Positions 41,072-51,607 of a stretch of 64,000 nucleotides of DNA are shown here, piece by piece. The position numbers and the translations under genes were made by a program. Position 1 is the stretch's first letter; every line of letters starts with the position of its first letter. The notes beneath the pieces were generated by a model. That model was given only the letters and a program-made list of their open reading frames with translations, ran no database searches and was not told the DNA's origin. This stretch comes from Hamiltosporidium tvaerminnensis (taxonomy: Eukaryota; Microsporidia; Dubosqiidae), in assembly GCA_022605425.2 (NCBI GenBank), contig CM061246.1:186001-250000 (forward strand). The letters run 5' to 3'.

Positions 41072-43399
41072 AATAAAAATTATTTTTAAATATTTTTCTA
41101 TTTAGTTTTATATTTTTATAAGTCGGAATTAAAGTTGGTGTTTATATATTTTAATTGGAGTGAAATAATTCCAACTTTTTTTTCTTAATTTCCTGAAGAA
41201 GTTACTTAAAATTAAATAAATATGGTGTTAATATATATTAAGATCGATTGTGAATAAAACACCAAGAATTCGTTATATATTAGCTATTACTTATATTCGT
41301 GTTTCTAAAAATCGAATAATAAAGTTATTTACTTTTTTTAGTTTATTTTTTAATTTTATAGCTTATTTAAACCTACTAGTTCTTGATTTTGTTCGGTTTT
41401 TTTATTATACATAAGTTAACTAAGTTTTTGAGTTTAAAGATAAGGTTTTTTAACTTTAAGATAAGAAATAATTTTATTTTTTGTTATAATTAATAAAAAA
41501 ATTTTAACTTTAAAAAAAAAATAATTTCATTTACTTGTTCATTGGTTACTAATTAATGTAAAAAAATTTTAACTTTAAAATACAAAAATAATTTCATTTA
41601 CTTGTTTATTGTTAACCAGCAAATTACTATTCGAAATAGTTTGCAGTAGCAGCAAAATTCTTTCTATTTCGTACTATTGATATCAAATAAAACATTATTT
41701 TAAAATTTAATATTCTTTATAATTCAATTTTAAAATTTACAATCTTATTAAAAAGAAAAAAATATTATTTTTTAAATAATTTTCATAATTGATTAAACTT
41801 AAAGATAAAAATTCTTTAATCCAAAGTAATTTTACCCAATACTTACCCAATTAATCAAGTAAGTATTTTTATAATTTAAATTGCTAAACTAAGAATAGTT
41901 TATGTATTATTGAGATGTAGATTCACTATTATATTTTATAAATACAAAGTAAATGAAATTTTTTTGAGGATTTCATATATATCTTATTTGATTTAAACCT
42001 TGAATTCAATATTACAAAATGTATTTTAATTTAGATAAATATATGAATCAAATAATTGAACAAGAATACGTTCGTGACCGAAAAAAACACGAATTTTTAA
42101 TTATTTTTTAATATTTATAATAAATATAACTTGAAAATAATTTTCTTCAACTGTAAAGTTTACAATTATATAAAAGTTATATAAATACAATTTAATTTAA
42201 ATAGAGGATTATTTTAGACTTATAAATTAATTTAAGAAAAATATAGTCAGAAAATTCTTTATTTAAGTCTAATATTTTGGAGCAATTTTTTATATTTTTT
42301 TTAACATGAAGAATTGCCATGTTTTTTGCAATTACAGATATTGAGAAACCTATAATGAAGTTACCACCTTAACGACTTAAATTTCGGTTAAAAAAAATAT
42401 TATAAACTTTAATTTATCAATACATAGATTTTATGGAAACATACGATATATTACTAGTCGAAGGGAATTCCCTCAATAATCTACAAAGAATTATTTTAAA
42501 AGAATATGAGCATTATTTAAAAATATTTGTGATAAAATACAAGAAACTAGAAATTTAGATGTATCGAAGCAAAAAAATATATACTTTAATTTAAGAAGAA
42601 TGCATTTTCTTTCTGAAGACTGGCTTTTAAGTTATTGCTTACATTCAGACACAAAATTTAAGCCATTTGGCTTAAAACATAAATTACAGCTATAAAATTT
42701 GCGATGTGTGTCGCATTTGAAATAAATTTAAGTATGAATCTAAATAATTATTAGAATCTTCGAAAACGAGATATAATCGTACAAAAAGAATATAAGAGAT
42801 GGTATTATGGTATGAAATTGCATATCATACGAAGCATTTGAAAAACTTGTTAATCTTTGAGATCAATAGTTTAAGATATAACTGTTGGATTTAAAAAATA
42901 GTTTAAAATCTCTTAAAATTTTTAAAAGAATCAAAATATTCTACTTTGCCATGGAAAATGCAAAAGATATTTTTAGAAGAATTATCTATAAGTACTCAAA
43001 TGACCTATCAACCACCAAATGTTTGATTATAAATATATGGTAAATAACAAAAAAAAATAAAATATTATGAAAAAAACGATTTATATATTAGAAAAACTCT
43101 AGTTTATTAATAAGATGCATCTTTTATACATTCAGACTCCAAATAAAATTATTTTTTAATTTGCAAAGTAATATTGAAATCTAAAGAAAGAAATAGACAT
43201 TATTAAATAGAAGCGTAATTAATAGTAAAAATAAAAATTTAATTTGTATATTAATATAGAATACAAATAGCTATTTATAAGAATTTAAATAGCTTTTTAA
43301 CTAAAATTATAAATACGAAAACAAATTAAAATTTTGTTTACTTTTTTTTGGAAATTAGTATTTTAGTCGTTTGTTTGAAAATAATTAAATTTTTTTAAA
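41072..43399. other. 2.3-kb AT-rich spacer
   Basis: No credible gene. It contains a local tandem duplication at 41494-41620. A degraded region around 42430-43060 has short in-frame stretches but many stops and no motif I can name. Confidence 0.4.
41494..41620. repeat. Tandem duplication of ~65 bp
   Basis: AAAAAAATTTTAACTTTAAA followed by AATAATTTCATTTACTTGTT occurs at about 41494 and 41560. Confidence 0.75.
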
Positions 43400-43740
43400 A
43401 AAGTATTTATAATCTTATTCCTTACGTTTTTTAATTCTATTTCTTTACTTTTTTAATTCTTATCTTATACTTATAATTCTATTCCTTATACTAATATCTT
43501 ATTTCTTTACCTTTTTTAATTCTTATACTTATACTTATAATTCTATTTCTTTATACTTATACTTATAATTCTTTACCTTTTTTTAATTCATTTCCTTACA
43601 TTCTTAATTCTACTTCATTAATTTTTTTAAATCTACTTCTTATATTCTATTCCTTAACCTTTTTAATCAATTCCTTACATTTTTAATTCATTTCCTTACA
43701 TTTTAAATTTACTTCTTATATTCTATTATATTCCTAGATA
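43400..43740. repeat. Pyrimidine-rich degenerate tandem array upstream of peroxiredoxin
   Basis: About 340 bp composed of variants of TTAATTC, TATTCCTTA and CTTATACTTATAATTCT on the plus strand, with almost no G. It ends about 45 bp before the peroxiredoxin start. No other gene here has such a 5' flank. Confidence 0.75.
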
Positions 43741-43778
43741 TTTTTTCAATATTCTTTATATTTTTTTCTAGAAGATTA

Positions 43779-43781
43779 CCC
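43779..43781 (+). promoter_or_regulatory. CCC start-proximal motif of peroxiredoxin
   Basis: TTACCCTCATG: CCC ends 2 nt before the ATG at 43784. Confidence 0.6.
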
Positions 43782-43783
43782 TC

Positions 43784-44311
43784 ATGTTTGATACAAGAGA
43801 ATTTAGAAAATTCAAGGTAAATGCTTATGATAAAGGAAAAATTGTGGAATTTACATTGGAAAAATTTGATAATGACTTATTTGTTTTTGTATTTTATCCA
43901 TACGATTTTACATTTGTGTGTCCAACAGAAATAAATGAAATAAGTGATCATTACGAAGAATTTTTAAAGAGAAAATGTGGTGTCTTTTTTGTTTCGTGTG
44001 ACTCAGTATATTCACACAAAAAATGGGCAGAAACGCCCAGAGAAGAGAAAGGAATACAAGGGGTTAAATTTCCAATGGTGTCTGATTATAATAAGAAAAT
44101 AACGACTTTCTTCCATTTACACAGAGAACCAGATGGTCATTGTGCCCGAGCAACTGTTATTCTTGATAAAAATGGTAAAGTCAGATATTATGCAGTTAAT
44201 GATGATAAAGTAGGCAGATCTGTTCCTGAAATTTTAAGAATTATCGATGCAATTCAATTTGTTGATGAAAATGGCGAAGTCTGTAAAGTTAATTGGAAAA
44301 AATCAGAATGA
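43784..44311 (+). CDS. Typical 2-Cys peroxiredoxin (thioredoxin peroxidase)
   Basis: Thiol peroxidase that reduces hydrogen peroxide and organic hydroperoxides, normally as a cytosolic dimer recycled by thioredoxin. Peroxidatic C46 lies in DFTFVCPTE, the active-site Arg in CARATVILD at about 122, and the resolving Cys C167 in GEVCKVNW (usual GEVCPAxW). The protein is 175 residues, about 20 shorter than animal Prx1/2: it ends at WKKSE, so the C-terminal YF helix is absent, and the GGLG loop is replaced by a short REPDGH turn. Those two elements sensitise eukaryotic enzymes to overoxidation, so by family knowledge this one should be a robust, bacterial-like form. The 5' flank is an unusual pyrimidine-rich repeat. 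Confidence 0.94.
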   Translation: MFDTREFRKFKVNAYDKGKIVEFTLEKFDNDLFVFVFYPYDFTFVCPTEINEISDHYEEFLKRKCGVFFVSCDSVYSHKKWAETPREEKGIQGVKFPMVSDYNKKITTFFHLHREPDGHCARATVILDKNGKVRYYAVNDDKVGRSVPEILRIIDAIQFVDENGEVCKVNWKKSE

Positions 44312-44994
44312 ATTATTAAACTGGTTAATAATTTATTTTATATTATTCTATTCTATTGCTTTTCATTTTTTGTATTCCTGTCTATTTTTTTTTTTTTTTT
44401 ATTCTTTTATTTCTCATTTTTTTTGTATTCCTGCTCTATTCTTTTCAATCCTCCTTTTTCATTCTCTTTCAATCGTTTTTTTTAATTATGGTTCGTATAT
44501 TTCTGTATTTTTTTTTATTTCTATATTTCATATTTTTTTAGATTATTCTTCAATATTAAAGAAAAAATATTTAAATGAAATCTAAAAACTTCTCAATATT
44601 ATTTATTTTTATATTTTATACGTTTTTCTGACAATATATATTTATCTTAAATATTTTAATATTCAATGGAAGAAGAAATATTTTTATACAAATTTTTCTT
44701 AAATTTTACTAATTTTGAATTTCGTTTACTTTTGACTCTAAATTTTTCTTAATGTAAGAATAATCAGTTTAACTGTATATTTATATCTTATACATTGTAT
44801 TTATTTTAATACTTTGATTCGATTATACTTTTTTACATATTGTATATACTTGAAAATAAAAAAAGTATTCTTGGTGAATAAATAGGAAATAATTAAACTG
44901 AGTAACTATAAACAAATTTATTGGAAGAAATTCATATTTTTTTAGCATAAAAATTCATGTAATATCTTAAAAATATTTAAAATATAAATTCTAA
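44312..44994. other. Pyrimidine-rich then AT-rich 3' flank
   Basis: The first 230 bp after the peroxiredoxin stop are T/C-rich on the plus strand with long T runs; this creates spurious Phe-rich frames. No gene. Confidence 0.5.
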
Positions 44995-45057
44995 TTTATT
45001 TAATAAATTTCTTGGATAAAAAACATTTTTATACTTTTATGTATTTTCTTCTACCTA
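44995..45057 (-). mobile_element. Family I LINE 3'-end relic
   Basis: TTTAATAAATTTCTTGGATA, then ACATTTTTATACTTTTATGT and TTTTCTTCTACCT: the family 3' end with substitutions, about 60 bp long. Confidence 0.6.
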
Positions 45058-45432
45058 AATACAAATTTTATAAAATTTATTTTTTTTACAGGTTTTTTTG
45101 GATCCATCCTTTACATTTGACTCTTTTTTTTTAAAGTCCCTAGTCATTGCTTTGATTTCACTCATAGATTCGAAATTTAAACTTAAATATTTGTTTTGTT
45201 GGTTTAAAGATTTTCTATTGGTGTGTACATATCATGTAAATATAATTTTTTCTTGTATTACCTATATTATATTACAACTCCTTATCTTATTTTAAAATTA
45301 GTTTTCTAAATTAAAAATATTCGTTTTTATATTCAAAATTCAGACAAAATTTTTTGTTCTAATGTCTCTCTCACTTTCATATTTTCAAGAATTCATTGAA
45401 TATAAATAAAAAATTTGTTTATAAAAAACTTA

Positions 45433-45508
45433 AATTTTTATTCGTCAAGAATTTTCAAGTTTAAAAATAAATTTTTATTCGTCAAGAATTTTAATGTTTA
45501 AAACCTAA
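45433..45508. repeat. Tandem pair of ~40 bp
   Basis: AATTTTTATTCGTCAAGAAT is present twice, at about 45433 and 45472, each followed by a GTTTAAAA-like end. Confidence 0.7.
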
Positions 45509-45707
45509 ATTTTAAGTCTTACTTACTTTTTTTTAATATACACCATATTTTATTATTCTAATGTTTTTAAAATCTGAACATATGACTTATATTCTGTATA
45601 AATATTTCTCGTTTTAAATAAAATAGCCCATTCCTTAAAATTTTTATATCTTAATTTATTTTCAATTTTACTAATTTTATTTTAATTTTAAATTTTTAAT
45701 TTATTTA

Positions 45708-48680
45708 ATAAAATTATGAGTTAAAATATTTTTACCATTTTTCTATATTTTCTTCTACCTCTTTAACCACTATTGTCTCTTCTTCCAAATCCGACTCTTC
45801 ATTTATGTTGTTGGTCGGTTCCTCTAAAGTGGTTCCTCCTTGTGAAATAAAGGGTGCTTTATTTTTTGGTTTAAAATTTTTTGCACCATCTTCCTCTCTC
45901 TTCCCTTCTTTTAAAGGGGGTGTTGGTTCCTCGTGCATCTCTGCTCTCATAATAACACTCATTGACGCACCCTCCCAGCTCTCTTCGGCATTTAGTCCTG
46001 ACACAAGTCCTCTTCGTCGATCAAAGGAAATGGTTTCGACTGTTTTCTTAAGTACTATAGACTGAATGTATGCCTCTACATTCATGGGTATTTCTAGTCT
46101 TTTAAGATGAGATTTATGGTATTTTGTCACAATACCGTCCCAGGTCATCACATAAGGGATTATCTCAACACTACACCTATAAATAAAATCCAACTCATTG
46201 GCTAGCAGGTCATACTTCCTAAGTTTTTCAGTTTCAACTATTTGAAGTGAATCTTGGGAAGTGATTCCTACTTCAATGAGTGTTATCTTATTCTTCTTCT
46301 TATCTAAAATAAATATGTCCGGTCTGTTATTCCGAATTTTAACATCAGTTTTAATTCTGGTGTCCACTCTTATCTCTGCATACTCATTATCAAGAATTTC
46401 TTGAACTGAGTGACTTCTAATTCGTTTTGAAGACTTAAACTTATATCTATTTAAGAGAAGTAAGTGTAGGCATCTAACCACTTCATTATGCCGTCTGGTG
46501 TAGTCATGGCCTAGCATTTTTTCACATCGAGTTGCTAGATGATCTACAGTCTTACCAGACTTCCCGCAATGTTGATACACACCATCTGCTCCCCAGAATA
46601 CATTTCTATCCTGGATATAGCAGAACACAGCTTCATTTCGTGGCCTAATATTCCCTCTCTTTAGCCATCTTGAAGAGTCACTAACACTCACAAGCTCATT
46701 TTTTTGCATTATATAACTTTAAATGAAGTTTTCGTTTTTCTATTTCGTTATATAGTTTTGCAAGTTGAGCTTCTTCTAAACTTTTCTTAGTGACTTCTTC
46801 TACCAACCTGTACTTTACTTTTAAGAAGCCTTTTATTAGTGCAAGATGGGTTTTATTATTATTCTCCACATTGAGGATTTCTGCTCGTCTAGTTGATATT
46901 TCTTTGCTTACTTTCAAACAATCCAAGAGTTGCAGAAGCATATGTTCGCTTTGCAACTACACACTATGTAGGCCTCTTCCAAGTTCTGTTCTAGGAAGAT
47001 ACAAACGCTCTTTACATCTTCGCTAAAGATGTATCTTATTCTTCACCAACACCGCACGCACTGCATCATCTAACTTAGAGAAGTCAGCCAGTTCAAGTCG
47101 AAGCACTCCTATGTGATGGTTGATTAAGGATATCGCAGTTTGATTGATTGCAGAAAATAAATTTTTTGCATTTAATCTAGTGTGAAAAAGTCTTTCAACA
47201 CCTGATAAAAGTTTGCTCTGTACTTCTTCAAAGAAGTTACGTGTTTGGATTCCTCTGCTATCTTCTATTATTCCTAAATATTTGTAAACACTAACACCTT
47301 CTAGAAGAGTAGCAGTATCTTCACAACACGTATCATTTGTGGCTGACTTCTCTTTGTTAATCTCTAAGCCAATCACCTCTAAAAATTCCTTTGACTCGCC
47401 TGTCATAGCACTCAATGTGGAGCTGTCTTTAGCAAGGAGCTCTAGATCATCAATAAACAAGAGATGATTAGTAGAATGGGATTCTGCATCTGTTTGTACT
47501 GTCACTTTTGTGTATTTTTCATTGAGCTTTCGACTTAATGGATCCATACACAACACAAACAACAATGGTGACAAACTATCTCCTTGTAGAATCCCTCTAT
47601 CAATCTTCTTGCTCATGATTTTTCAGGCCCTACTGATATATCAATTTTCCATTTTGATATAATTACCTTAATAAATTTCAGGATCCAATCAGGTAAATTA
47701 AGGTTTTCAATGCATTGAGTTAAATAAGCATGATCTATTGGATCATAAGCTTTTTTTACATCAATCCATGTTGCCTTAAGATTATTTCCGTACTCTTTAT
47801 TTAAGGCAATATTCAGTTGAGCCTGCTCTTTCGCTCCCTGCACACCTCTAACTGCTCCCAACTGTTCTCCGCAAGCAACCCTCGCCTTTCCACTTCAAGT
47901 TGAACGACTTTCGTTACACACTTAGTCGTTAACTTATAGAGGTTTGACATACAAGTGATTAGCCTGTAGTCAGAGCCTCTTTGTAGATTTCCTTTCGGTA
48001 TAGAATAGGTAACCCCGCAGTAAAACCAATCAGCTTGAGGTGTTCCTTCTAAACATATAACTTTCACAATATCATAAATATATTTGTGAAGAGTTGTAAG
48101 TTTCTTAATGAAAAAATTGTAAATACCATCAATTCCTGCAGCTTTCCAATTGGGAAGCCAATTAATGATATTTACAAATTCATCAAGTGAAGGAAACGTA
48201 GTCGGATGATTATCTGATACAAATGGAATCAAATAATCATCATACGTGACTGTGTCATCATTTTTGTTCCACATTGCAGACCAAAAACTCACAATTTCAT
48301 CACGACTAACCACATGCTCGGATTCCACACGCTCAGATAACCCACGATAAAATCGACCTCAAAAGCTCAAACATACGATTCTCTTTTCGGAATTGCTTCG
48401 TACTTTCTTGCATCGTAATTTTTTTCTTGTAAACATTCAAAGACTCATTCTTCTTAACTAAAGCCTCAGAAAGATCAGTTACGCTGCTCAAGTTTAAATT
48501 AAACTCTCGCATGATTTTATTAAGGCTCTTCGTTTCCGAAGTGGAGAGCTTTTCCTGCTTACGAGCCTTCTCGAGAAGATCTTTGGAAAGTACTAACTTA
48601 GAGATTTTACTTTCTATGTTTTCCTTCCAAGCGGATCTAGGCTTTTCTTTGCGTGTTGCCTCGTCATAGCATACCTGGAC
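45708..48680 (-). mobile_element. Family I LINE copy D: longest copy, RT to 3' end
   Basis: About 3 kb, from a 5' truncation near 48680 to the 3' end at about 45708 (TTTAATAAAATTATGAGTTA). In element order: a Lys/Glu-rich pre-RT helical region (48680-48340), reverse transcriptase (about 48330-47030), linker, zinc knuckle and endonuclease (46960-45732). It is the only copy here retaining the polymerase catalytic region. No target-site duplication could be recognised in the AT-rich flanks. Confidence 0.92.
45732..48680 (-). pseudogene. Decayed LINE polyprotein: reverse transcriptase plus restriction-like endonuclease
   Basis: RT landmarks in order: LPNWKAAGIDGIYNFFIKKL, then YSIPKGNLQRGSDYRLITCM, motif A ATWIDVKKAYDPIDH (catalytic Asp), motif B GILQGDSLSPLLFVL, motif C LLFIDDLELLA (F-I-D-D) and the thumb-side GLEINKEKSA. 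Then come the linker, the knuckle with its first Cys changed to Tyr (GVYQHCGKSGKT) and the endonuclease RPDIFILDKKKNKITLIEVG. The RT plus C-terminal knuckle and PD-(D/E)xK nuclease place it in the R2/R4/NeSL-like class. Lesions: a frameshift near 48340, another near 47850, one in an A run at about 47617, two in-frame TAG codons between 47022 and 46955, and a frameshift in an A run near 46700. The copy is dead. Confidence 0.9.
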
Positions 48681-49319
48681 TTTAATATTCTTTAAAATAA
48701 ATATGCTTTTTTTCTTTCAAAATTTCATATCCAATATTTCTAATCCTTACTAATGGTTTACAATATTTTTACACTATGAATCAATCGTTAAAATTTTAAT
48801 TTGTAATCTTTAAATAAATGATGCTATGGCTCTTAATGGGTTGTGATGTCAGTAGTAAGATAACTCACTTTAAAATATTTTTTTTTTAAATTTGAAAGAG
48901 TAAAATAAACAATGAAAATATAGTCAATTAAATCCATAAAATATATTAAGATTCTTGTATTTTTGAATTAATTTTAATATTTCGAAATAAAATTTTATAT
49001 TTTTATTTGCAAAATATTACTTATAAAAATCCAAATTACAGTTCTATAATTTTTTTATTTCTTAAAAAATTTATATTCTGATTAGAGAAAAGAAATAGAA
49101 AATTTATTATTTTCTCTGCATAAATTTTAAAAAGAAAATTTTATATTCTGATTAGATAAAATAAATATTTAAATAAAGAAAAAGAAAATTTATATTCTGA
49201 TTAGAAAAAAGAAGTAGAAAATTTATTATTTTCTTTCCAAAAATCTAAAAGAGAGAAAATCCATATTTCTCATGAATAGAAGAAATATAAAATAAAGAAA
49301 AGAATAAAAAGATTTACTT
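48681..49319. other. AT-rich spacer 3' of uS2
   Basis: No gene. Its right part holds the tandem repeat at 49070-49248. Confidence 0.5.
49070..49248. repeat. Tandem repeat of ~50-70 bp, three units, 3' of uS2
   Basis: TTATATTCTGATTAGA begins units at about 49070, 49140 and 49189; the first and third also share AGAAAATTTATTATTTTCT. Confidence 0.8.
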
Positions 49320-50051
49320 TTAAAGAGCAGCAGGAGTAACAGACTCATCATCTACTGGACTAATATCATCTTGCATTTTAACACCAGCACTTTCTTCATT
49401 TTTATTTTCTTCAACCAACATTTCAAGTTCAACAGGATCACGATAAAAGAATAATTCAATTTGATTATTGATATCTTCAATTAAACTGATCTTTCCTTGC
49501 ATATAACCAATTAAACGAGAAAGAATAAAGAACCCTGCGCCTATGGCTAAAGGAGATCTATTGTTCATAGGTATTGCTACGTCAACAAAAGAAATTTCAT
49601 TGTCTGTATTGGTGAATGCAATACAGGGTGTATTGATATAAGAATTTTCTGCTACTGTTTGCTTATCAGCAAAAGGATCAGAGACTAAAACCAATCTGGG
49701 TTCTCTTACACCTTTGATTTCTTGGTTGGTAAAACTTCCAGGTATAAATCTACCTGTTATAGGTGTTGCTCCGGTAGTCTCGCAGAATTTGAGAACAGCT
49801 CTTCTTCCAAAATTTTTGTTGGAAACAACGATAACGTTTTTTGGATTTTCCACTGCCACAAACATTCTGGCAGCCAAAATTAGTTTTTTCCACATTTTGG
49901 GGATATCGATAACGTGGATTTTGTCATCTGGTCTTTGGCCAAAAATATATTTTCTTAAGTAGTTGGTACAGTTTGTACCGCCAAGATGGCAGGAACATCC
50001 GATTAGTGCATTTACTATTTCGTCTGCAATTGGTATTACTGGTTGTTTCAT
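49320..50051 (-). CDS. RPS0: Small-subunit ribosomal protein uS2 (Rps0/RPSA)
   Basis: 40S protein of the head-body junction, required for 20S pre-rRNA processing. Family signatures over 243 residues: HLGGTNCTNYLRKYIFGQRP, HVIDIPKMWKKLILAARMF, VIVVSNKNFGRRAVLKF, ATPITGRFIPGSFTNQ and EPRLVLVSDPFADKQT, followed by the YINTPCIAFTNTD block and the NNRSPLAIGAGFFILSR helix. The C-terminus is a short acidic tail as in other eukaryotes. The start at 50051 is supported by a CCC run 12 nt upstream. No intron is needed at the 5' end, although microsporidian ribosomal protein genes often have one there. A family II repeat begins only about 150 bp upstream. Confidence 0.95.
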   Translation of the reverse strand: MKQPVIPIADEIVNALIGCSCHLGGTNCTNYLRKYIFGQRPDDKIHVIDIPKMWKKLILAARMFVAVENPKNVIVVSNKNFGRRAVLKFCETTGATPITGRFIPGSFTNQEIKGVREPRLVLVSDPFADKQTVAENSYINTPCIAFTNTDNEISFVDVAIPMNNRSPLAIGAGFFILSRLIGYMQGKISLIEDINNQIELFFYRDPVELEMLVEENKNEESAGVKMQDDISPVDDESVTPAAL

Positions 50052-50063
50052 TTTGAAAATTAA

Positions 50064-50066
50064 GGG
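50064..50066 (-). promoter_or_regulatory. CCC start-proximal motif of uS2
   Basis: On the minus strand TACCCTTAATTTTCAAAATG: CCC ends 12 nt before the ATG, the longest spacing among the CCC motifs in this window. Confidence 0.5.
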
Positions 50067-50199
50067 TAAGAAATATTGAATTTGAAAAAACTAAGAAATT
50101 TATTTTTTTTTTAAGAAAAAAAGAAATTTTAAAAAATGAAATTATGATGTAATAAGCGGTTGAAAAATATATTTTTAAGCACAAATTGAGGATCGAAGT

Positions 50200-50905
50200 T
50201 AGAGTGGAGCGTGGATATCCACAATAAAAACTTTCTGCTTGACAATGAGTGTGTGAATATGGTGGGTAGATCATTGTTTAGAGGCTTAGAAGAATACAAC
50301 CACACTACATCTTCGGTTGTTCCATGGGAGTTGTTATGAGAAGAAGAGGTCTACGAAATGACAAAACTTTTTTTAAAAATTTATTTGTAGTTTTTTATGT
50401 AACTAGATCGCAGATCGTAGCTGAACTTGACGGTATTACCATGTAAAAGCATGAAAACCTAGCCTTGCTCATTCGGGTTAGAAGACTTAGCGCCTGGGAG
50501 ATATAAAAAAATAAAAACAGTTAAAGCCGGGAAAGCCAAGTAGCAGGTTATATCTGTTGGTATTACGACATTGCACTGTCTAGGTTGACCCCATGTAAGT
50601 CTCTGAAATATATCTTAACCAGAATTTTATTGGGTTCAGAAAGTGTAGAGTAAGTGTGAATGCTGCATAGTCTTGGGAAAGCCCAAAGAGGGAAGCTTCG
50701 GTGTTCGATCACACTCCATGCAACGGACATAACGAACTCCGGGAAACTGGATCGCCTATTAATTAGGTTCTGCACACCTGTTAGATGAAAGGTTTTGGGA
50801 TGTAGGTATCGCAGGGGTTACCGATAGATTGTTGGGGTAGCATTCATTTATGTTAAACTTAGAACTCCGTTAATGTCATAAAAACAAATCTAACACTTGC
50901 CCTTA
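50200..50905 (+). repeat. Family II dispersed repeat, near full-length
   Basis: About 700 bp with a G+C content well above the surroundings and no long ORF in the plus sense. It aligns with 62225-62940 (+) and 57155-57815 (-). Shared blocks: TTTGTAGTTTTTTATGTAAC, GGTTAGAAGACTTAGCGC, TGAAATATATCTT, AGAAAGTGTAGAGTAAGTG, ATGCTGCATAGTCTTG, CCATGCAACGGACAT and TTAGAACTCCGTTAATG. The first 90 bp match the fragments at 16.6 and 38.5 kb. Confidence 0.85.
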
Positions 50906-51169
50906 TTTTCAAAAAGATGTGATACTTTCAAATAAAAAATTTCTTTTATTAATTATAATTAATTTATTTAGTGGTAATATATAATTTGAATCTAAAGATT
51001 AGCAATTGAATAAAGAATAACAAGAGAACAAATATGATATTATTTAAATAATCTACTTTATAATATAAAATAATCGAATCATTTAATTTTAAGATCTGAA
51101 TATTGATTTTAAAATATTTTTTTACAGTAAAATAGTTTATTTACGAAATCGATCTTATAATTAAAGAGT

Positions 51170-51607
51170 TCAAGAAATACTTATTTTATCATAAGCGCGT
51201 ATTATAAAAAATGCTAGAACAAGAAAATAAAAAAATAATAACAAACTTGCAAAAACAATTCCGACCGTTGATACCACGGGACACCTGACACAATTTCTTA
51301 CACCAACTTGCATAACAAATAAATTATCTAATATTATAAAAAACCCAAGTATAAAGGCAATTCTTGCAATCACATTATAAGCTAAATTAGAAATACAAAT
51401 ACCTTTTACAATTTTTTCGACGAACAATTTTTTAAAATTTAAAAAATTTAATAGCGTAGCAGAAAATAACAAAAAGGAGATAATTGTTAAGGCAGTAAAC
51501 TGATATACAAATAAATAAGCAGTGGATGCAATTATAATTAACTGTAAAGATGCAAGAAACTATTAGAATATAAAACTTACTATTTCTATTTTAGCTAAGG
51601 TATTCAT
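51170..51607 (-). CDS. Four-TM protein with a putative tiny 5' intron
   Basis: Exon 1 is 51607-51581 (MNTLAKIEI). GTAAGT follows at once; unspliced, the frame meets TAA TAG six codons later. Joining to exon 2 at 51559 (ending 51170) restores one 138-residue frame with four hydrophobic segments: FLASLQLIIIASTAYLFVY, FTALTIISFLLFSATLL, IARIAFILGFFIILDN and VGIVFASLLLFFYFLVLAF. A Cys pair motif NCVRCP lies before the last segment. No CCC run precedes the ATG, but AAATTTAGCC is found 12-21 nt upstream. I do not recognise the family; it is a small integral membrane protein, perhaps of the secretory pathway. Confidence 0.6.
51560..51580 (-). other. Putative spliceosomal intron (21 nt, or 39 nt to 51542)
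   Basis: Minus strand GTAAGTTTTATATTCTAATAG. It begins with the consensus microsporidian 5' splice site GTAAGT and contains CTAAT as branch-point-like sequence directly before AG. An alternative 3' site, TTTACAG, gives an intron ending at 51542 (39 nt). Both lengths are multiples of three and both restore the frame, since the stop codons lie within. Confidence 0.6.

Noticed and set aside
44247-44585. Phe-rich 112- and 61-codon frames after the peroxiredoxin
   Set aside because: Produced by the T/C-rich 3' flank.
49924-50274. 116-codon minus-strand frame overlapping the uS2 start
   Set aside because: Out of frame with uS2 and starting within the family II repeat; no signal or domain.
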